DNA of 46,899 nt, taken from a virus. The notes beneath the pieces were generated by a model, which had not been told where the DNA came from, ran no database searches, and was given only the letters and a program-made list of their open reading frames with translations. Both the position numbers and the translations under genes were made by a program. Shown here piece by piece: positions 24,978 to 33,134 of this stretch. The stretch lies in the IMG/VR virus record IMGVR_UViG_3300036770_000424, positions 1-46,899 of that record. One strand, 5' to 3'. How positions within the stretch are numbered: position 1 is the stretch's first letter; each line of letters begins with the position of its first letter.

Positions 24978-25544
24978 TTATATGAACCAAGTAATGATTG
25001 AATACCGAACGCCTTTAGTGACGGGCATAATCTCGTGCGGGTACATAAAATTTGATGGAAAAAGTATTGCTGAACCTTTTGGTATCTTTGTAGCAACTTT
25101 ACGATCAAAGAAAGCAAACTCACCACCTTCGTAGTCATCGTTTAGAGCAAAAGAACAACTTAATATTCTTGGGTTTTGTAAATAATGATCTGTGTGTTGA
25201 CTGTAAAAACTTCCCTCGAAGTAACGCAACATACAATAACCAGAATCTCCTTGAACAGCCAAATCAGTAATATTGTAAGTTTCAAGGTAATCGCGCAAAA
25301 CATATGAAGCACTTGTATATAAATAATTATCTAATTCTTTTCTTGCTGTATTTTTATTAATAATATTTGGGTCTGATATATTTAACGAATCGCATTTACG
25401 TATTGTTTCATCAACACCTTTTGCTACTTGTGCTATAACAAATTCGTTACTATTAGAATATTCTTCTAAAATTTTTGAAATTAAATTATCTGTAATAGCA
25501 TTTGGAACTATATGAATATAATCTTCTAATTTATTATTTAACAT
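24978..25544 (-). CDS. 2OG-Fe(II) oxygenase (P4H-like)
   Basis: Start ATG 25544, preceded by TTGAGG six bases earlier; a TTG at 25556 extends the frame but is not supported. The 188-residue protein has a classic iron site H117-x-D119 (YSQHTDHYLQ), a distal H170 (FMYPHEIMPV) and a 2OG-binding Arg180 (GVRYSIITWF). This is the prolyl-4-hydroxylase pattern. The coding DNA is very AT-rich (11 G/C of 60 in 25441-25500). It overlaps the cupin end by 11 bases, in the same operon as the carbamoyltransferase. Confidence 0.85.
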   Translation of the reverse strand: MLNNKLEDYIHIVPNAITDNLISKILEEYSNSNEFVIAQVAKGVDETIRKCDSLNISDPNIINKNTARKELDNYLYTSASYVLRDYLETYNITDLAVQGDSGYCMLRYFEGSFYSQHTDHYLQNPRILSCSFALNDDYEGGEFAFFDRKVATKIPKGSAILFPSNFMYPHEIMPVTKGVRYSIITWFI

Positions 25545-25986
25545 AAAAAACCTCAATCTTGGGTATTTTTCCTGTAAATGAAGTTGGTGGGTTTTTAACT
25601 ACATTTAAATTATTACCATTATAATTTTCAGGTGGACTCCACCAATGCGACACGTCAAAAGGAACCATTGCACCATTTGGTATCATTGATGGATCAACAA
25701 TATCTTCTATTTTTTCACTTGTTCTCATAGCATGTATACAGTAAGCAACTGTGTTATCTTCTAAAGAAGTAAATGCGTGTTCCGTATCTTTATTAATATA
25801 AATCATATGAGGTGCTTTAAAAATAGTTTCCTCCCCATTTGCCACGCATTTAACCGAACCACTGGCTAATAAAGTTAAGTGGTCAAAACTATGTGTATGG
25901 GTATGCTCAGTATCACCAGTTTTTTCAAAATGCATCATTCTGCTATATAAATTAGCAACGCACCCTAATTTTACGCTAATTGCCAT
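25534..25986 (-). CDS. Cupin-domain protein
   Basis: A 150-residue single-domain cupin. The start at 25986 follows a strong AAGGAGG ribosome site; the frame is open further (26007) into the carbamoyltransferase end. Metal ligands are visible in cupin motif 1, TEHTHTHSFDHLTLLASGS (His at 28, 30, 32), and motif 2, KAPHMIYINKDTEHAFTS. It may bind iron or another metal and act as an oxygenase, isomerase or sugar-modifying enzyme. It overlaps the carbamoyltransferase gene by 11 bases, suggesting the two act together. Confidence 0.8.
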   Translation of the reverse strand: MAISVKLGCVANLYSRMMHFEKTGDTEHTHTHSFDHLTLLASGSVKCVANGEETIFKAPHMIYINKDTEHAFTSLEDNTVAYCIHAMRTSEKIEDIVDPSMIPNGAMVPFDVSHWWSPPENYNGNNLNVVKNPPTSFTGKIPKIEVFYVK

Positions 25987-27673
25987 TACAATCCTCCTTA
26001 TTAACATTCTTAACTATTAAATTTATTTCTGGTAAATATAAATAATTTATTTTTGACCGTTTTAGTGTATTTATAGCATCCTCTAAACTATCTACTATGG
26101 GTTCACCTGCTAGGTTAAATGAAGTGTTAAAAAGTAATGGGATAGACGTTAACTTATAAAATTCATTTATTACATCGTAAAAATTTTTATTTTGCGTCTC
26201 GTTTACAGTTTGTATTCGGCAAGTGCCATCAACATGTACCACAGACGGTACAACCTGCTTCTTTTCTTCTTTGCACTGTACAGCGTACATCATAAACGGA
26301 GAAGAAGTGAGTGATTTCATATGAAACCATTCATTGGCTTTGTGTTCTAAAACTGACGCAGCAAAAGGTCTAAACCACTCTCGACCCTTTACCGTGTTTA
26401 CAATTTCTTTACCGTTTGAAACTGAAGGATCAAAAAGAATACTACGATTTCCTAACGCTCGGGGGCCAGACTCTGCGCTTCCTTGATACAAAGCAACAAT
26501 GTTTCCGTTTTTTAATAATTGGGCCACATTTGCTGCGGTAGCAGTTTGACTTTCAATGTCTTTTGGAAGATCATAATTTGGTTTGCCTCCAAGATAAACA
26601 TGATTCTGCTTTCTGATCGTTGTGTCCTTAGTTTTCTTATGCCAAATATATTTAGCAGCGCCTATTGAAATCCCCGCATCGTTAGCCACCGGCTCAATGT
26701 ATAAAGAAATGCCAAAGGGAAGGTGATCTAAGTATTCATAATTGGCTACGCAATTTAAAGCGTATCCTCCCGATAGACAGACATTTTTTGCTCCAGTTTT
26801 TTCTACCGCATTTAATATAAATTTGATGGCCTGTTCTTTTACTTGATCTTGAACAACCTTTGCCAAATTAGCCAACTTTTGAAAGTTTTTATCTTTAAAG
26901 TATGCTAAGTGATCCCAACCAAAATCGGGAGCATTTTTAACCAACACAGGATTAATTTTACCCCTAACAAAAAGGTCTGGTACGTTTTTATCTGCTACTC
27001 CGTACGTAGACATTCCCATAACTTTTCCAGCATCTAATTCATCAAAACCACAAAGCAAAGACAAAACTTGGAAAGGATACCCAAAAGATTGACACACATC
27101 ATCAATATGAAAGTTTGTGCCATTTAAATTTTTATTAACTTTAAGTGAATCTCCGTACGAGTGACCCATTTTTGTAACGCAATCAATTTTATCGGGATAT
27201 TGAAATGTGTAAACCGAATGGGATTCTATACAACTATAGGAAATTTGATTTTCAATTACATTAAATTTAGATCCAGTTCCATCAAGAACTATGCAAACTG
27301 CTTCCTCAAACCCAGAATTATAAAATGCTTGAGATGCATGACACAAATGGTGGTAATCGTTTAGTAAAAAAGTTTCGTATTCTACGGATTTTAAATAATT
27401 TTTTATTATAATTAAGTCATACAAAGTGCAATTTTTGTAATCTTGATAATCATTAATTATAGTTGCTGGTAAGACTCCGGATATACATAAATTATTTATG
27501 TTCGTTGCATTTTTAGTAACTTTTGTTAACGAGCACAAAGGAATTCTATCTCTAACTTTTCTAGACAAACGCTCTTCTTGTAAATGTAGAATAAGATCAC
27601 CGTCAGATAGTAGGCAAGTAGATGCGTCGTGCCCATATGACACACCTATTGTATCGACTATTGTTTTTTGCAT
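25976..27673 (-). CDS. Carbamoyltransferase (NodU/CmcH-type)
   Basis: A complete 565-residue O-carbamoyltransferase. N-terminal domain: GHDAS (14-18), HHLCH (108-112), DGTGS (131-135), KVMGMSTYG (217-225), SGGYALNCVA (301-310). C-terminal YrdC-like part: ESGPRALGNR (401-410), GREWFRPF (430-437), HVDGTCRIQTV (480-490), LLFNTSFN (513-520). These match NodU/CmcH enzymes that carbamoylate sugars or small molecules using carbamoyl phosphate and ATP. All the motifs I recognise are intact, so it is likely active. The AT-rich composition and the cupin/oxygenase neighbours suggest acquisition as a unit. Substrate is unknown. Confidence 0.9.
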   Translation of the reverse strand: MQKTIVDTIGVSYGHDASTCLLSDGDLILHLQEERLSRKVRDRIPLCSLTKVTKNATNINNLCISGVLPATIINDYQDYKNCTLYDLIIIKNYLKSVEYETFLLNDYHHLCHASQAFYNSGFEEAVCIVLDGTGSKFNVIENQISYSCIESHSVYTFQYPDKIDCVTKMGHSYGDSLKVNKNLNGTNFHIDDVCQSFGYPFQVLSLLCGFDELDAGKVMGMSTYGVADKNVPDLFVRGKINPVLVKNAPDFGWDHLAYFKDKNFQKLANLAKVVQDQVKEQAIKFILNAVEKTGAKNVCLSGGYALNCVANYEYLDHLPFGISLYIEPVANDAGISIGAAKYIWHKKTKDTTIRKQNHVYLGGKPNYDLPKDIESQTATAANVAQLLKNGNIVALYQGSAESGPRALGNRSILFDPSVSNGKEIVNTVKGREWFRPFAASVLEHKANEWFHMKSLTSSPFMMYAVQCKEEKKQVVPSVVHVDGTCRIQTVNETQNKNFYDVINEFYKLTSIPLLFNTSFNLAGEPIVDSLEDAINTLKRSKINYLYLPEINLIVKNVNKEDCNGN

Positions 27674-27684
27674 TACTAACCTAG

Positions 27685-28224
27685 TTATTTTTGGATGTCA
27701 AAAAACGCATAAGAACGATGTCCGTTTGCAAGTACGTAATGAAAAAAAACCTGCACTTGGCTGTTTCCTTCGTAAGGTTTTCTCCAATGTTCTGCAACAC
27801 ACCCTAAATACATCATTGCGTCTCCGGGGTTTAACAAAACACTTACCTCTTCACCGCTAAGTTTTTGAATCCAAATAGGCCAATCTGTTTCGGTTTTTTG
27901 AAGGTTAACTGTAAGGCTAATCTCGCAAGCGTCTCGGTCCCGATGTCGGGCTAACATCTCACCCTTACTATAAATTCTACCGTATGTATATGTCGGCAAT
28001 ACATCTTCACCACACAACTGACTTACTTGAGGTATTTTTTTAACCAACATTTTAACGCATGGTAGAAAGTTGTATATGGCTGGAGAAGACGGACACTGAG
28101 AGTCTAAACCTAACTTTCCATCTCTTTGTGCAATAAAAAAAGCCTGTGCTAATTCGTCTGCTTCTTGAGTAGCTAAGAAGTTTGGTACGTAAAGAAAGTT
28201 GTTTTGCTTAAGACTGGGGTTCAT
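27685..28224 (-). CDS. 2OG-Fe(II) oxygenase-like protein
   Basis: Start ATG 28224 overlaps the previous stop (ATGA); the frame extends to a TTG at 28230 with no support. The 179-residue protein has H94-x-D96 (ARHRDRDACEISLT) and a distal His at 146 (VAEHWRKP), the facial triad of 2OG-Fe(II) oxygenases; the Arg for 2OG is not obvious. It starts the accessory island next to the tail-fibre chaperone. Sequence differs widely from the other two oxygenases, so the three are unlikely to be recent duplicates. Confidence 0.75.
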   Translation of the reverse strand: MNPSLKQNNFLYVPNFLATQEADELAQAFFIAQRDGKLGLDSQCPSSPAIYNFLPCVKMLVKKIPQVSQLCGEDVLPTYTYGRIYSKGEMLARHRDRDACEISLTVNLQKTETDWPIWIQKLSGEEVSVLLNPGDAMMYLGCVAEHWRKPYEGNSQVQVFFHYVLANGHRSYAFFDIQK

Positions 28225-28691
28225 TGCCAAATTGCTTCAGGTTTAATAGGCCACGAAGTAATTTCTTCCTGCGGTGGATTTAAAACAATTGCTCTAAGTG
28301 CGGCACGGTAAGCATCCCACTCGGTTTGGTTTTGCAGGTTTGTGTCGGGGAGTGCGGCCCAATCAGATTGTTGAAGCAAGTTCTTGGATTTATTTTCATT
28401 GATTGCAGCCCATTGTTCTGGCGTAGGTGGGGGCGGGTTTTTGTAGATGTAGTCAAAAGCATCAAACTTTTCTACACACTTGTTAACCCATTCTGGAAAG
28501 TTTGTACCGACAACCTGTTCATTTTCTCGGGAGTCTGTAAATTCAATCCAGCCTTCGCCGTTTTCCCATTGAAAAGCCCAGACATCCTCGGGTATTCCAC
28601 AATCAGAGAGGTCTAAATCAGAGTAACCCTCTGCGTTTTTGTAAACCGCTTTATCGGCAATAATCACTGTTAGTCTATAAAGTTCACTCAT
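28221..28691 (-). CDS. Tail-fibre assembly chaperone-like protein
   Basis: A 156-residue protein whose C-terminal half shows the pattern of tail-fibre assembly proteins: LLQQSDWAALPDTNLQ, then WDAYRAALRAIVLNPP. The N-terminal part (SELYRLTVIIADKAVYKN) is beta-rich. Such proteins help fold and trimerise fibres and lie beside fibre genes, as here. It overlaps the flanking genes on both sides (ATGA). Confidence 0.75.
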   Translation of the reverse strand: MSELYRLTVIIADKAVYKNAEGYSDLDLSDCGIPEDVWAFQWENGEGWIEFTDSRENEQVVGTNFPEWVNKCVEKFDAFDYIYKNPPPPTPEQWAAINENKSKNLLQQSDWAALPDTNLQNQTEWDAYRAALRAIVLNPPQEEITSWPIKPEAIWQ

Positions 28692-29029
28692 TTTTTACCT
28701 CTTACAAGTTTTGGTTTAGCAGGAGTAATATCAATCTGTTTTGCCGGTGGTGCGCTAGTTAAGGCTACCGCTTGTAGTAAAGTTTTCTGAGACTCTACTT
28801 GCGCCTTGACCATTTCATTTCTAAAACTTTCCACGGCAGCGCCCGTTTGTCTTTGTTGCCCAGAATTTTCAATCATCAATAAGGGCATCCAAGCAATGGC
28901 GCACTGCCACTCTTCTACTTCTTTACCTGTGTTCGTGTCATACCCAGCTACTTTTGTAAACCAAGCACACTGCAAACCCGCGCAGTTCTTTTTTATTAAA
29001 GGGCAAAACTCGCCGTTTTTAAGTTGCAT
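28688..29029 (-). CDS. Small Cys-rich phage protein, possible metal binding
   Basis: A 113-residue protein with four cysteines near the start (C9, C16, C21, C43) in EFCPLIKKNCAGLQCAWF and WQCAIAWM, suggesting a zinc or iron-sulfur site. The C-terminal half is a polar helix and a Pro/Lys-rich tail (ITPAKPKLVRGKK). The Cys arrangement is reminiscent of recurrent small phage proteins next to fibre genes; function unknown. It is placed between the fibre and chaperone genes, so fibre maturation is possible. Confidence 0.65.
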   Translation of the reverse strand: MQLKNGEFCPLIKKNCAGLQCAWFTKVAGYDTNTGKEVEEWQCAIAWMPLLMIENSGQQRQTGAAVESFRNEMVKAQVESQKTLLQAVALTSAPPAKQIDITPAKPKLVRGKK

Positions 29030-29031
29030 TA

Positions 29032-30048
29032 TTAAGCCTTAGTAGCGGTAATCACATCAAGGTACTTGACTGCTAGATTGATTGCAGAACCCGAAAAATT
29101 ACCCGAAGCTGGGTGAAGGTGATTACCACCTGAAGCGTTGTGGGTGTGAGGTGAGCCTGCAAAAGAAGCAGATGCTGGGTGAAAGTGATTGCCACCTGAA
29201 CCCGGGTGAGAGTGAGCGCCGCCACCGCCTGTGCTAGATGTAGCACTAGAAAGTATGAAACCGACGTTTGGAGCGCCGCCTCCGCCGGGACCGCCACCGC
29301 CATAAGCGTGAGAGTGGGATGGGATAGTTGGAACTGCTAGAGTTGTGTTGCCAACCGATACCGGCGCTGTTGCATTTCCTGTAGAGACTGAAATATTACC
29401 GCCCTGAGTTGCACCAACTACAGTCACAGGAACTGTGGCATTACCAGTAGAAACTGAGATGTTGCCTGTAGGAGTTTGGGAGGCAAAAGATGTCGTAAAA
29501 TCTACACTACCGCCCGTCGAAGCAGAGCCGGTGACAACACGGAGAGCATGGTTGTTGTAATTTGAAGTGTCTTTAGTCCATCCAGTAGGAGCGGTCGTCT
29601 GGGCAAAAATCATCCGAGTGCCAGCGTCAAAAGAAACCGAAGGAGTGACAGCATCAATAACATTTGTGCCGTCGTTGTACACAAAAGCCTTGGTTCCCGC
29701 CGCAACAACTGCGCCTGTGCCTGCGGTGTTCTTAACGGTCAGGTCATCAGCAAGGTCATTTTGGATTAAATAAAACTTCTCAATCTGGCACCCCGAGCCA
29801 AGAATCAAGTTACGAGCGCCGCCCGATGTTCCTGTGCAAACTAGCCTAAGGTTACGAGCCGTCTGAGAAGCGTTTGTGTTGGTAAGCGTTAGGGTTACGT
29901 CAGCACTTGCAAAAGTGACTGTTGCCGAGCCAGTAATGGCCTCTCCAATTGCTGTGCCAAGGTTTGTGTTGGTTGTAGTACCCCACGTACCAACCTGTTC
30001 GCCGGTACCAATCAGTTCGATTTTAAGGTCAGAATAAGTTGAGGCCAT
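29032..30048 (-). CDS. Tail fibre with collar-like domain and HxH tip
   Basis: A 338-residue fibre. The N-terminus (TYSDLKIELIGTGEQVGTWG) is a recurrent phage fibre start, the middle has Thr-rich strands, and residues 147-160 (IFAQTTAPTGWTKD) match the tail-collar domain. Two copies of QGGNISVSTGNAT-like units follow (about 199-232). The C-terminal 100 residues are Gly-rich with five HxH motifs (HSH, HSH, HFH, HTH, HLH), like the iron-binding tip of T4 gp37. It probably contacts the host receptor. GGAG precedes the start. Confidence 0.75.
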   Translation of the reverse strand: MASTYSDLKIELIGTGEQVGTWGTTTNTNLGTAIGEAITGSATVTFASADVTLTLTNTNASQTARNLRLVCTGTSGGARNLILGSGCQIEKFYLIQNDLADDLTVKNTAGTGAVVAAGTKAFVYNDGTNVIDAVTPSVSFDAGTRMIFAQTTAPTGWTKDTSNYNNHALRVVTGSASTGGSVDFTTSFASQTPTGNISVSTGNATVPVTVVGATQGGNISVSTGNATAPVSVGNTTLAVPTIPSHSHAYGGGGPGGGGAPNVGFILSSATSSTGGGGAHSHPGSGGNHFHPASASFAGSPHTHNASGGNHLHPASGNFSGSAINLAVKYLDVITATKA

Positions 30049-30089
30049 AATAAACTCCTAAATAATACAATAAATGTTAAACGATTTGG

Positions 30090-30102
30090 ATGACAGTGTC
30101 AT
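30090..30102. other. 13-base palindrome between fibre and repeat genes
   Basis: ATGACAGTGTCAT is a perfect 6-base inverted repeat with one central base. It overlaps the stop codon of the repeat protein and lies upstream of the tail-fibre gene (on the - strand). It may be an operator or a weak hairpin. No T-tract follows. Role unproven. Confidence 0.3.
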
Positions 30103-31241
30103 GGTGCGGTTGGTACGGTACTCCAATTTGCCGGTTGTGCGTTATTAATAACTTCCCATAACAACCTTGTAACAAATTCGTCAGCCGCATCAACACTTTC
30201 ATTAACCTGCGCTAAAAAGATTGCAGCAGCAATTACGGTGTCTAAACCTATTGTTCCTTCTACAACCGCAGCATTAAACTCACCCAAAGAAGCTATTTCA
30301 TCAGCGCCGTTTGCAGCTTCAACAATTTGGGCAATAAACTCAACCAGCGCTTCTACCTGATCTGAGCCTTGCGCTGTTTCTAAAACAGAAGATCCAAACT
30401 CAACGACCGCAAATATCTCAGCTGTCCCATCTGCGGCTTCGGATACTTCCGAGAAAAACTCGACCGCACCAAAAACAGTATCGGAGCCTTCCGCACCCTC
30501 AGAAACAGACACCGCAAAACTTCCTAAAGATGCTACTTGATCTGATGCCTCTGCCGCTTCAACAACAGACGTTAAGAAAGTAGCAAGCGCTTCTACTTGA
30601 TCCGCCCCGGTCGTTGCTTCACTAATCTGACAATTAAACTGGGCTAGTGCTTCTGTCTGATCTGCACCTGCTGCTGCTTCTAATATGTTGTTTAAACTGA
30701 AAAACCCACCATTGGTCTGATCTGCTCCATTTGCAGCTTCAGAAATTTCACAAGCAAAATCTTGGCGTGTTTGTACAGAGTCACTGCCCTGCGTGTTTTC
30801 AGCCATACTTGTCTGAAATGTTGCTTGTGCTACTGTTTCATCAGAACCCGTAGAAGCTTCTATAACGGCTGTCTGGAAAGTCACTAAAGTTACTATTTCG
30901 TCAGATCCATTAGCGCCCTCAGAAACCGCAGCGTTACTTTCTGCAAGTCTTGCAACTACCGCGTCACTGCCGTTTGCTACCTCTGAAGCTTCAGCAAAAA
31001 ACTCAACATCTCCAAATACTTGATCAGCCCCCTCCCCAGCCTCTGCAATATCACAGAAGTAGTTTGGTATAGAGGAGAACTGATCTGCCCCGCTTCCAGC
31101 TTCTACAACTGCTCGGCTGTAGGTATTACCTCCATCCATCTGGTCAGCGCCTGATGTGGCTTCAACAACAGCACGATCAAAAACAGAGCCGCCCCAACCG
31201 GCTTGGCCCCACGTACCGGATGACCAGCCGCCATCAGACAT
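30099..31241 (-). CDS. 17-repeat virion protein (20-residue units)
   Basis: A 380-residue protein with a Gly/Trp-rich N-terminus (22 residues, SGTWGQAGWGG), then 17 tandem units of 20 residues (one has 21) and a short tail. The consensus is about hxVxEaaxGaDqVxaLxxF; examples are TSVVEAAEASDQVASLGSFA and CQISEATTGADQVEALATFL. Conserved Glu, Gly, Asp and Phe at fixed places suggest a stacked beta structure such as a long thin fibre or solenoid. It lies next to the tail fibre, so a virion appendage or host-binding rod is likely. Function unknown. Confidence 0.75.
   Translation of the reverse strand: MSDGGWSSGTWGQAGWGGSVFDRAVVEATSGADQMDGGNTYSRAVVEAGSGADQFSSIPNYFCDIAEAGEGADQVFGDVEFFAEASEVANGSDAVVARLAESNAAVSEGANGSDEIVTLVTFQTAVIEASTGSDETVAQATFQTSMAENTQGSDSVQTRQDFACEISEAANGADQTNGGFFSLNNILEAAAGADQTEALAQFNCQISEATTGADQVEALATFLTSVVEAAEASDQVASLGSFAVSVSEGAEGSDTVFGAVEFFSEVSEAADGTAEIFAVVEFGSSVLETAQGSDQVEALVEFIAQIVEAANGADEIASLGEFNAAVVEGTIGLDTVIAAAIFLAQVNESVDAADEFVTRLLWEVINNAQPANWSTVPTAP
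30153..31175 (-). repeat. Tandem 60-base coding repeat array (17 units)
   Basis: The array encodes 17 units of 20 residues (unit 4 has 21) in the repeat protein. Units share spacing and key residues but are strongly diverged at the DNA level, so it is an old, selected array rather than a recent slippage product. Confidence 0.75.
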
Positions 31242-31243
31242 TT

Positions 31244-31423
31244 TTAAGCAGCCTCTAACTCAGACTCTGAAAACCAGCGAGATTTTTTTACACCATCAGC
31301 ATCAGTCCATTCGACCATATAAAAGAACTCTCCATCTTCCGTCATACGGAGAGCAACAACTGGGCCTTGTGGAATAACGCCTTTAAGGCGCACTTCTTGA
31401 TTTTTAACAAAAGTTGTAGCCAT
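31244..31423 (-). CDS. Small SH3-like/structural protein (59 aa)
   Basis: ATG 31423 follows TAAGGAGCAATC, a strong ribosome site, and the frame ends TAA at 31244-31246. The product MATTFVKNQEVRLKGVIPQG, then LRMTEDGEFFYMVEWTD, reads as a compact beta barrel of the KOW/SH3 kind (hydrophobic strands with VxLKGxxPxGxV turns). It sits between the repeat protein and a virion protein in the late operon, so a small structural or fibre accessory role is plausible. Confidence 0.7.
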   Translation of the reverse strand: MATTFVKNQEVRLKGVIPQGPVVALRMTEDGEFFYMVEWTDADGVKKSRWFSESELEAA

Positions 31424-31432
31424 GATTGCTCC

Positions 31433-31996
31433 TTATGCATCAGCTAAGCTAAAGGTGTACTTAACGTTGAGAATGTCACCACTTACAACAGCCCGGTCTC
31501 CAGGGGACTCAAACTCAGCCTCAGAGAACAAAACGCCGCTGGTGCCCGTGTCAACACTAGCTAAAAATGCTCCACTAACTGTTACCGTGGCGTTCATGGT
31601 GAACTGCGCTTGGCTGGCGTCATTGTCAATTACTGAAGGATCTGCGGTTGTAGCAGTACCAAATGTCGCTGTTTTACGATTACCTGCATAAGCGGTTGTT
31701 TCAGTCCAAGCTTTAGAAGCCAAAGTATCCGCAGCCGCCAAAGTTGGAGTAGTGCCAGAAATCAAGCCAATAAACCAAGCCGCAGTGTAAGTGCTGCCTT
31801 TAAAATACTTGGTGTTCATGTCCTGAAGACCTTCGTTAACTACTAAATTTTTGGCTTTAGATTCCCACTTTAAATTGCCATCTTTATCATGACAAGTTAG
31901 ATGGAACACACCACCACCTGCTGCGCTTTCGCCAGCATTGGTACCAGAAACAATCGCAGCAGACATTTTGTCAGTGCTTAGTGCTTTTGATTTCAT
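31433..31996 (-). CDS. Virion structural protein
   Basis: A 187-residue protein with a start supported by TTAAGGAG. The segment GGGVFHLTCHDKDGNLKWE then VNEGLQDMNTKYFKG is a recurrent motif of phage structural proteins, with Thr-rich beta strands after it and a late SPGDRAVVSGDILNVKYTF. It lies with the 135-residue protein next to it, and these two are often paired near the connectors. Probably a tail or decoration protein. Confidence 0.7.
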   Translation of the reverse strand: MKSKALSTDKMSAAIVSGTNAGESAAGGGVFHLTCHDKDGNLKWESKAKNLVVNEGLQDMNTKYFKGSTYTAAWFIGLISGTTPTLAAADTLASKAWTETTAYAGNRKTATFGTATTADPSVIDNDASQAQFTMNATVTVSGAFLASVDTGTSGVLFSEAEFESPGDRAVVSGDILNVKYTFSLADA

Positions 31997-32007
31997 TTTA
32001 AAACTCC

Positions 32008-32415
32008 TTAAGAAAGTCTAATTAAAGCATCCGTAGAAGACGCTACCGGAAAGTCAACCGAGAAGGTTGTTGTAGAGGTCTTATCTGACCCAAAGTCTAA
32101 TACACAAACAGCTAAACCGCTATCCTTGTAAATCAACGCACCACGAGCCGTAATAGCGGCAGACCACGAAGTGTCTGTAAATGTAATAAACGCCGTACCG
32201 CCTGTGATGCCCTTGGAGACTGTTAGGGTATTCCCACCAGCCGTGTAGCCTGAACCAACAACCTCACCACTTGTTGTATACGCAGCAGTCTCTGCGTTAA
32301 GCGATGCGCTGTTTGTGTATAACGCAATCTTGAACGTGTCCGTATCAAAATCAAAGTCTCCGTCAATCAAACCAGACTTGAACGAGTTGCAGGTGAAGTT
32401 GCCCGTGAATGCCAT
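32008..32415 (-). CDS. Virion structural protein
   Basis: A 135-residue beta-rich protein. The motif FDTDTFKIALYTNSASLNAE and ending STDALIRLS are typical of phage structural proteins that form tail or head decorations. It overlaps the adaptor gene by one base (ATG of this gene after its stop). No catalytic residue. Confidence 0.7.
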   Translation of the reverse strand: MAFTGNFTCNSFKSGLIDGDFDFDTDTFKIALYTNSASLNAETAAYTTSGEVVGSGYTAGGNTLTVSKGITGGTAFITFTDTSWSAAITARGALIYKDSGLAVCVLDFGSDKTSTTTFSVDFPVASSTDALIRLS

Positions 32416-33134
32416 TATTGGACATCCATCCTAAACTGCCCGGATCGGTAAGCATCCTGACGCTCCATCCCATCACCAAGGCGTTTAGCAAGAGCTAATG
32501 CTTCGTTGTAACGCTTCTCGTAATTAGCTATCACATCTGGCTCACCCTTCATAAAGGTGTAAGCCTCTAAGAGCGAACCGTAGAGAAGTAATGAATCGAA
32601 GTTATCCCCAAGCCAAGTAGTTGTTGCAGTGACAATAGACTCAGGGTAGTAATAGTAGTGAAGTTCAATGTTGTATGCAGCATCTGGTGTTGGGCCAAGA
32701 ATAAAAGTTAGCTCGTTAGTAATTACAGGGGGATTGGTATTTGTCGTTGTGGGACCAAACAGAGCGTAATAATAGGGTTTACCCGTAGCAGTAGGGTTAG
32801 GGTATGCGGCCCTGATAAAGTTTACGTCTTTGTTTAGCAAATACTCATAATCCCCCGTAACCGGATCAATTACCGCCATGGAATACACAGCAAGAAAGTC
32901 GGGTGGGCTTGAGAGGTACTTGTTGTTTATAGTTGTAGGACCAGTCACATTCTTTCGAATAGAAGGAAATTGGACCGAGTTGTAAATTCTCTGTTCGGCC
33001 TGTCGAATGAACGTGTTAATCTGTTCAGCAGACGTAAAAGTTTCCGTAGCAGCGGTGGGGTCACCATACTGCGTATTTGGGAAATCGTTCTCTGTGAAAC
33101 CTTTAATAGTTTCAAAGAGTTGTGTGTAATTCAC
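32415..33134 (-). CDS. Head-tail adaptor-like protein (gp4-like)
   Basis: A 239-residue mainly helical protein with the gp4-like adaptor pattern: INTFIRQAEQRIYNSVQFP, the segment LSSPPDFLAVYSMAVID, and a long final helical part (LLLYGSLLEAYTFMKGEPD, then YEKRYNEALALAKR). Such proteins form the ring between portal and tail and seal the packaged DNA. A second candidate of the same kind is at 34512-35444. It is next to structural proteins in the late operon. Confidence 0.7.
   Translation of the reverse strand: MNYTQLFETIKGFTENDFPNTQYGDPTAATETFTSAEQINTFIRQAEQRIYNSVQFPSIRKNVTGPTTINNKYLSSPPDFLAVYSMAVIDPVTGDYEYLLNKDVNFIRAAYPNPTATGKPYYYALFGPTTTNTNPPVITNELTFILGPTPDAAYNIELHYYYYPESIVTATTTWLGDNFDSLLLYGSLLEAYTFMKGEPDVIANYEKRYNEALALAKRLGDGMERQDAYRSGQFRMDVQ

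Noticed and set aside
30049-30098. Promoter for the tail-fibre gene
   Set aside because: TATTAT is present on the - strand, but no -35 at proper spacing.
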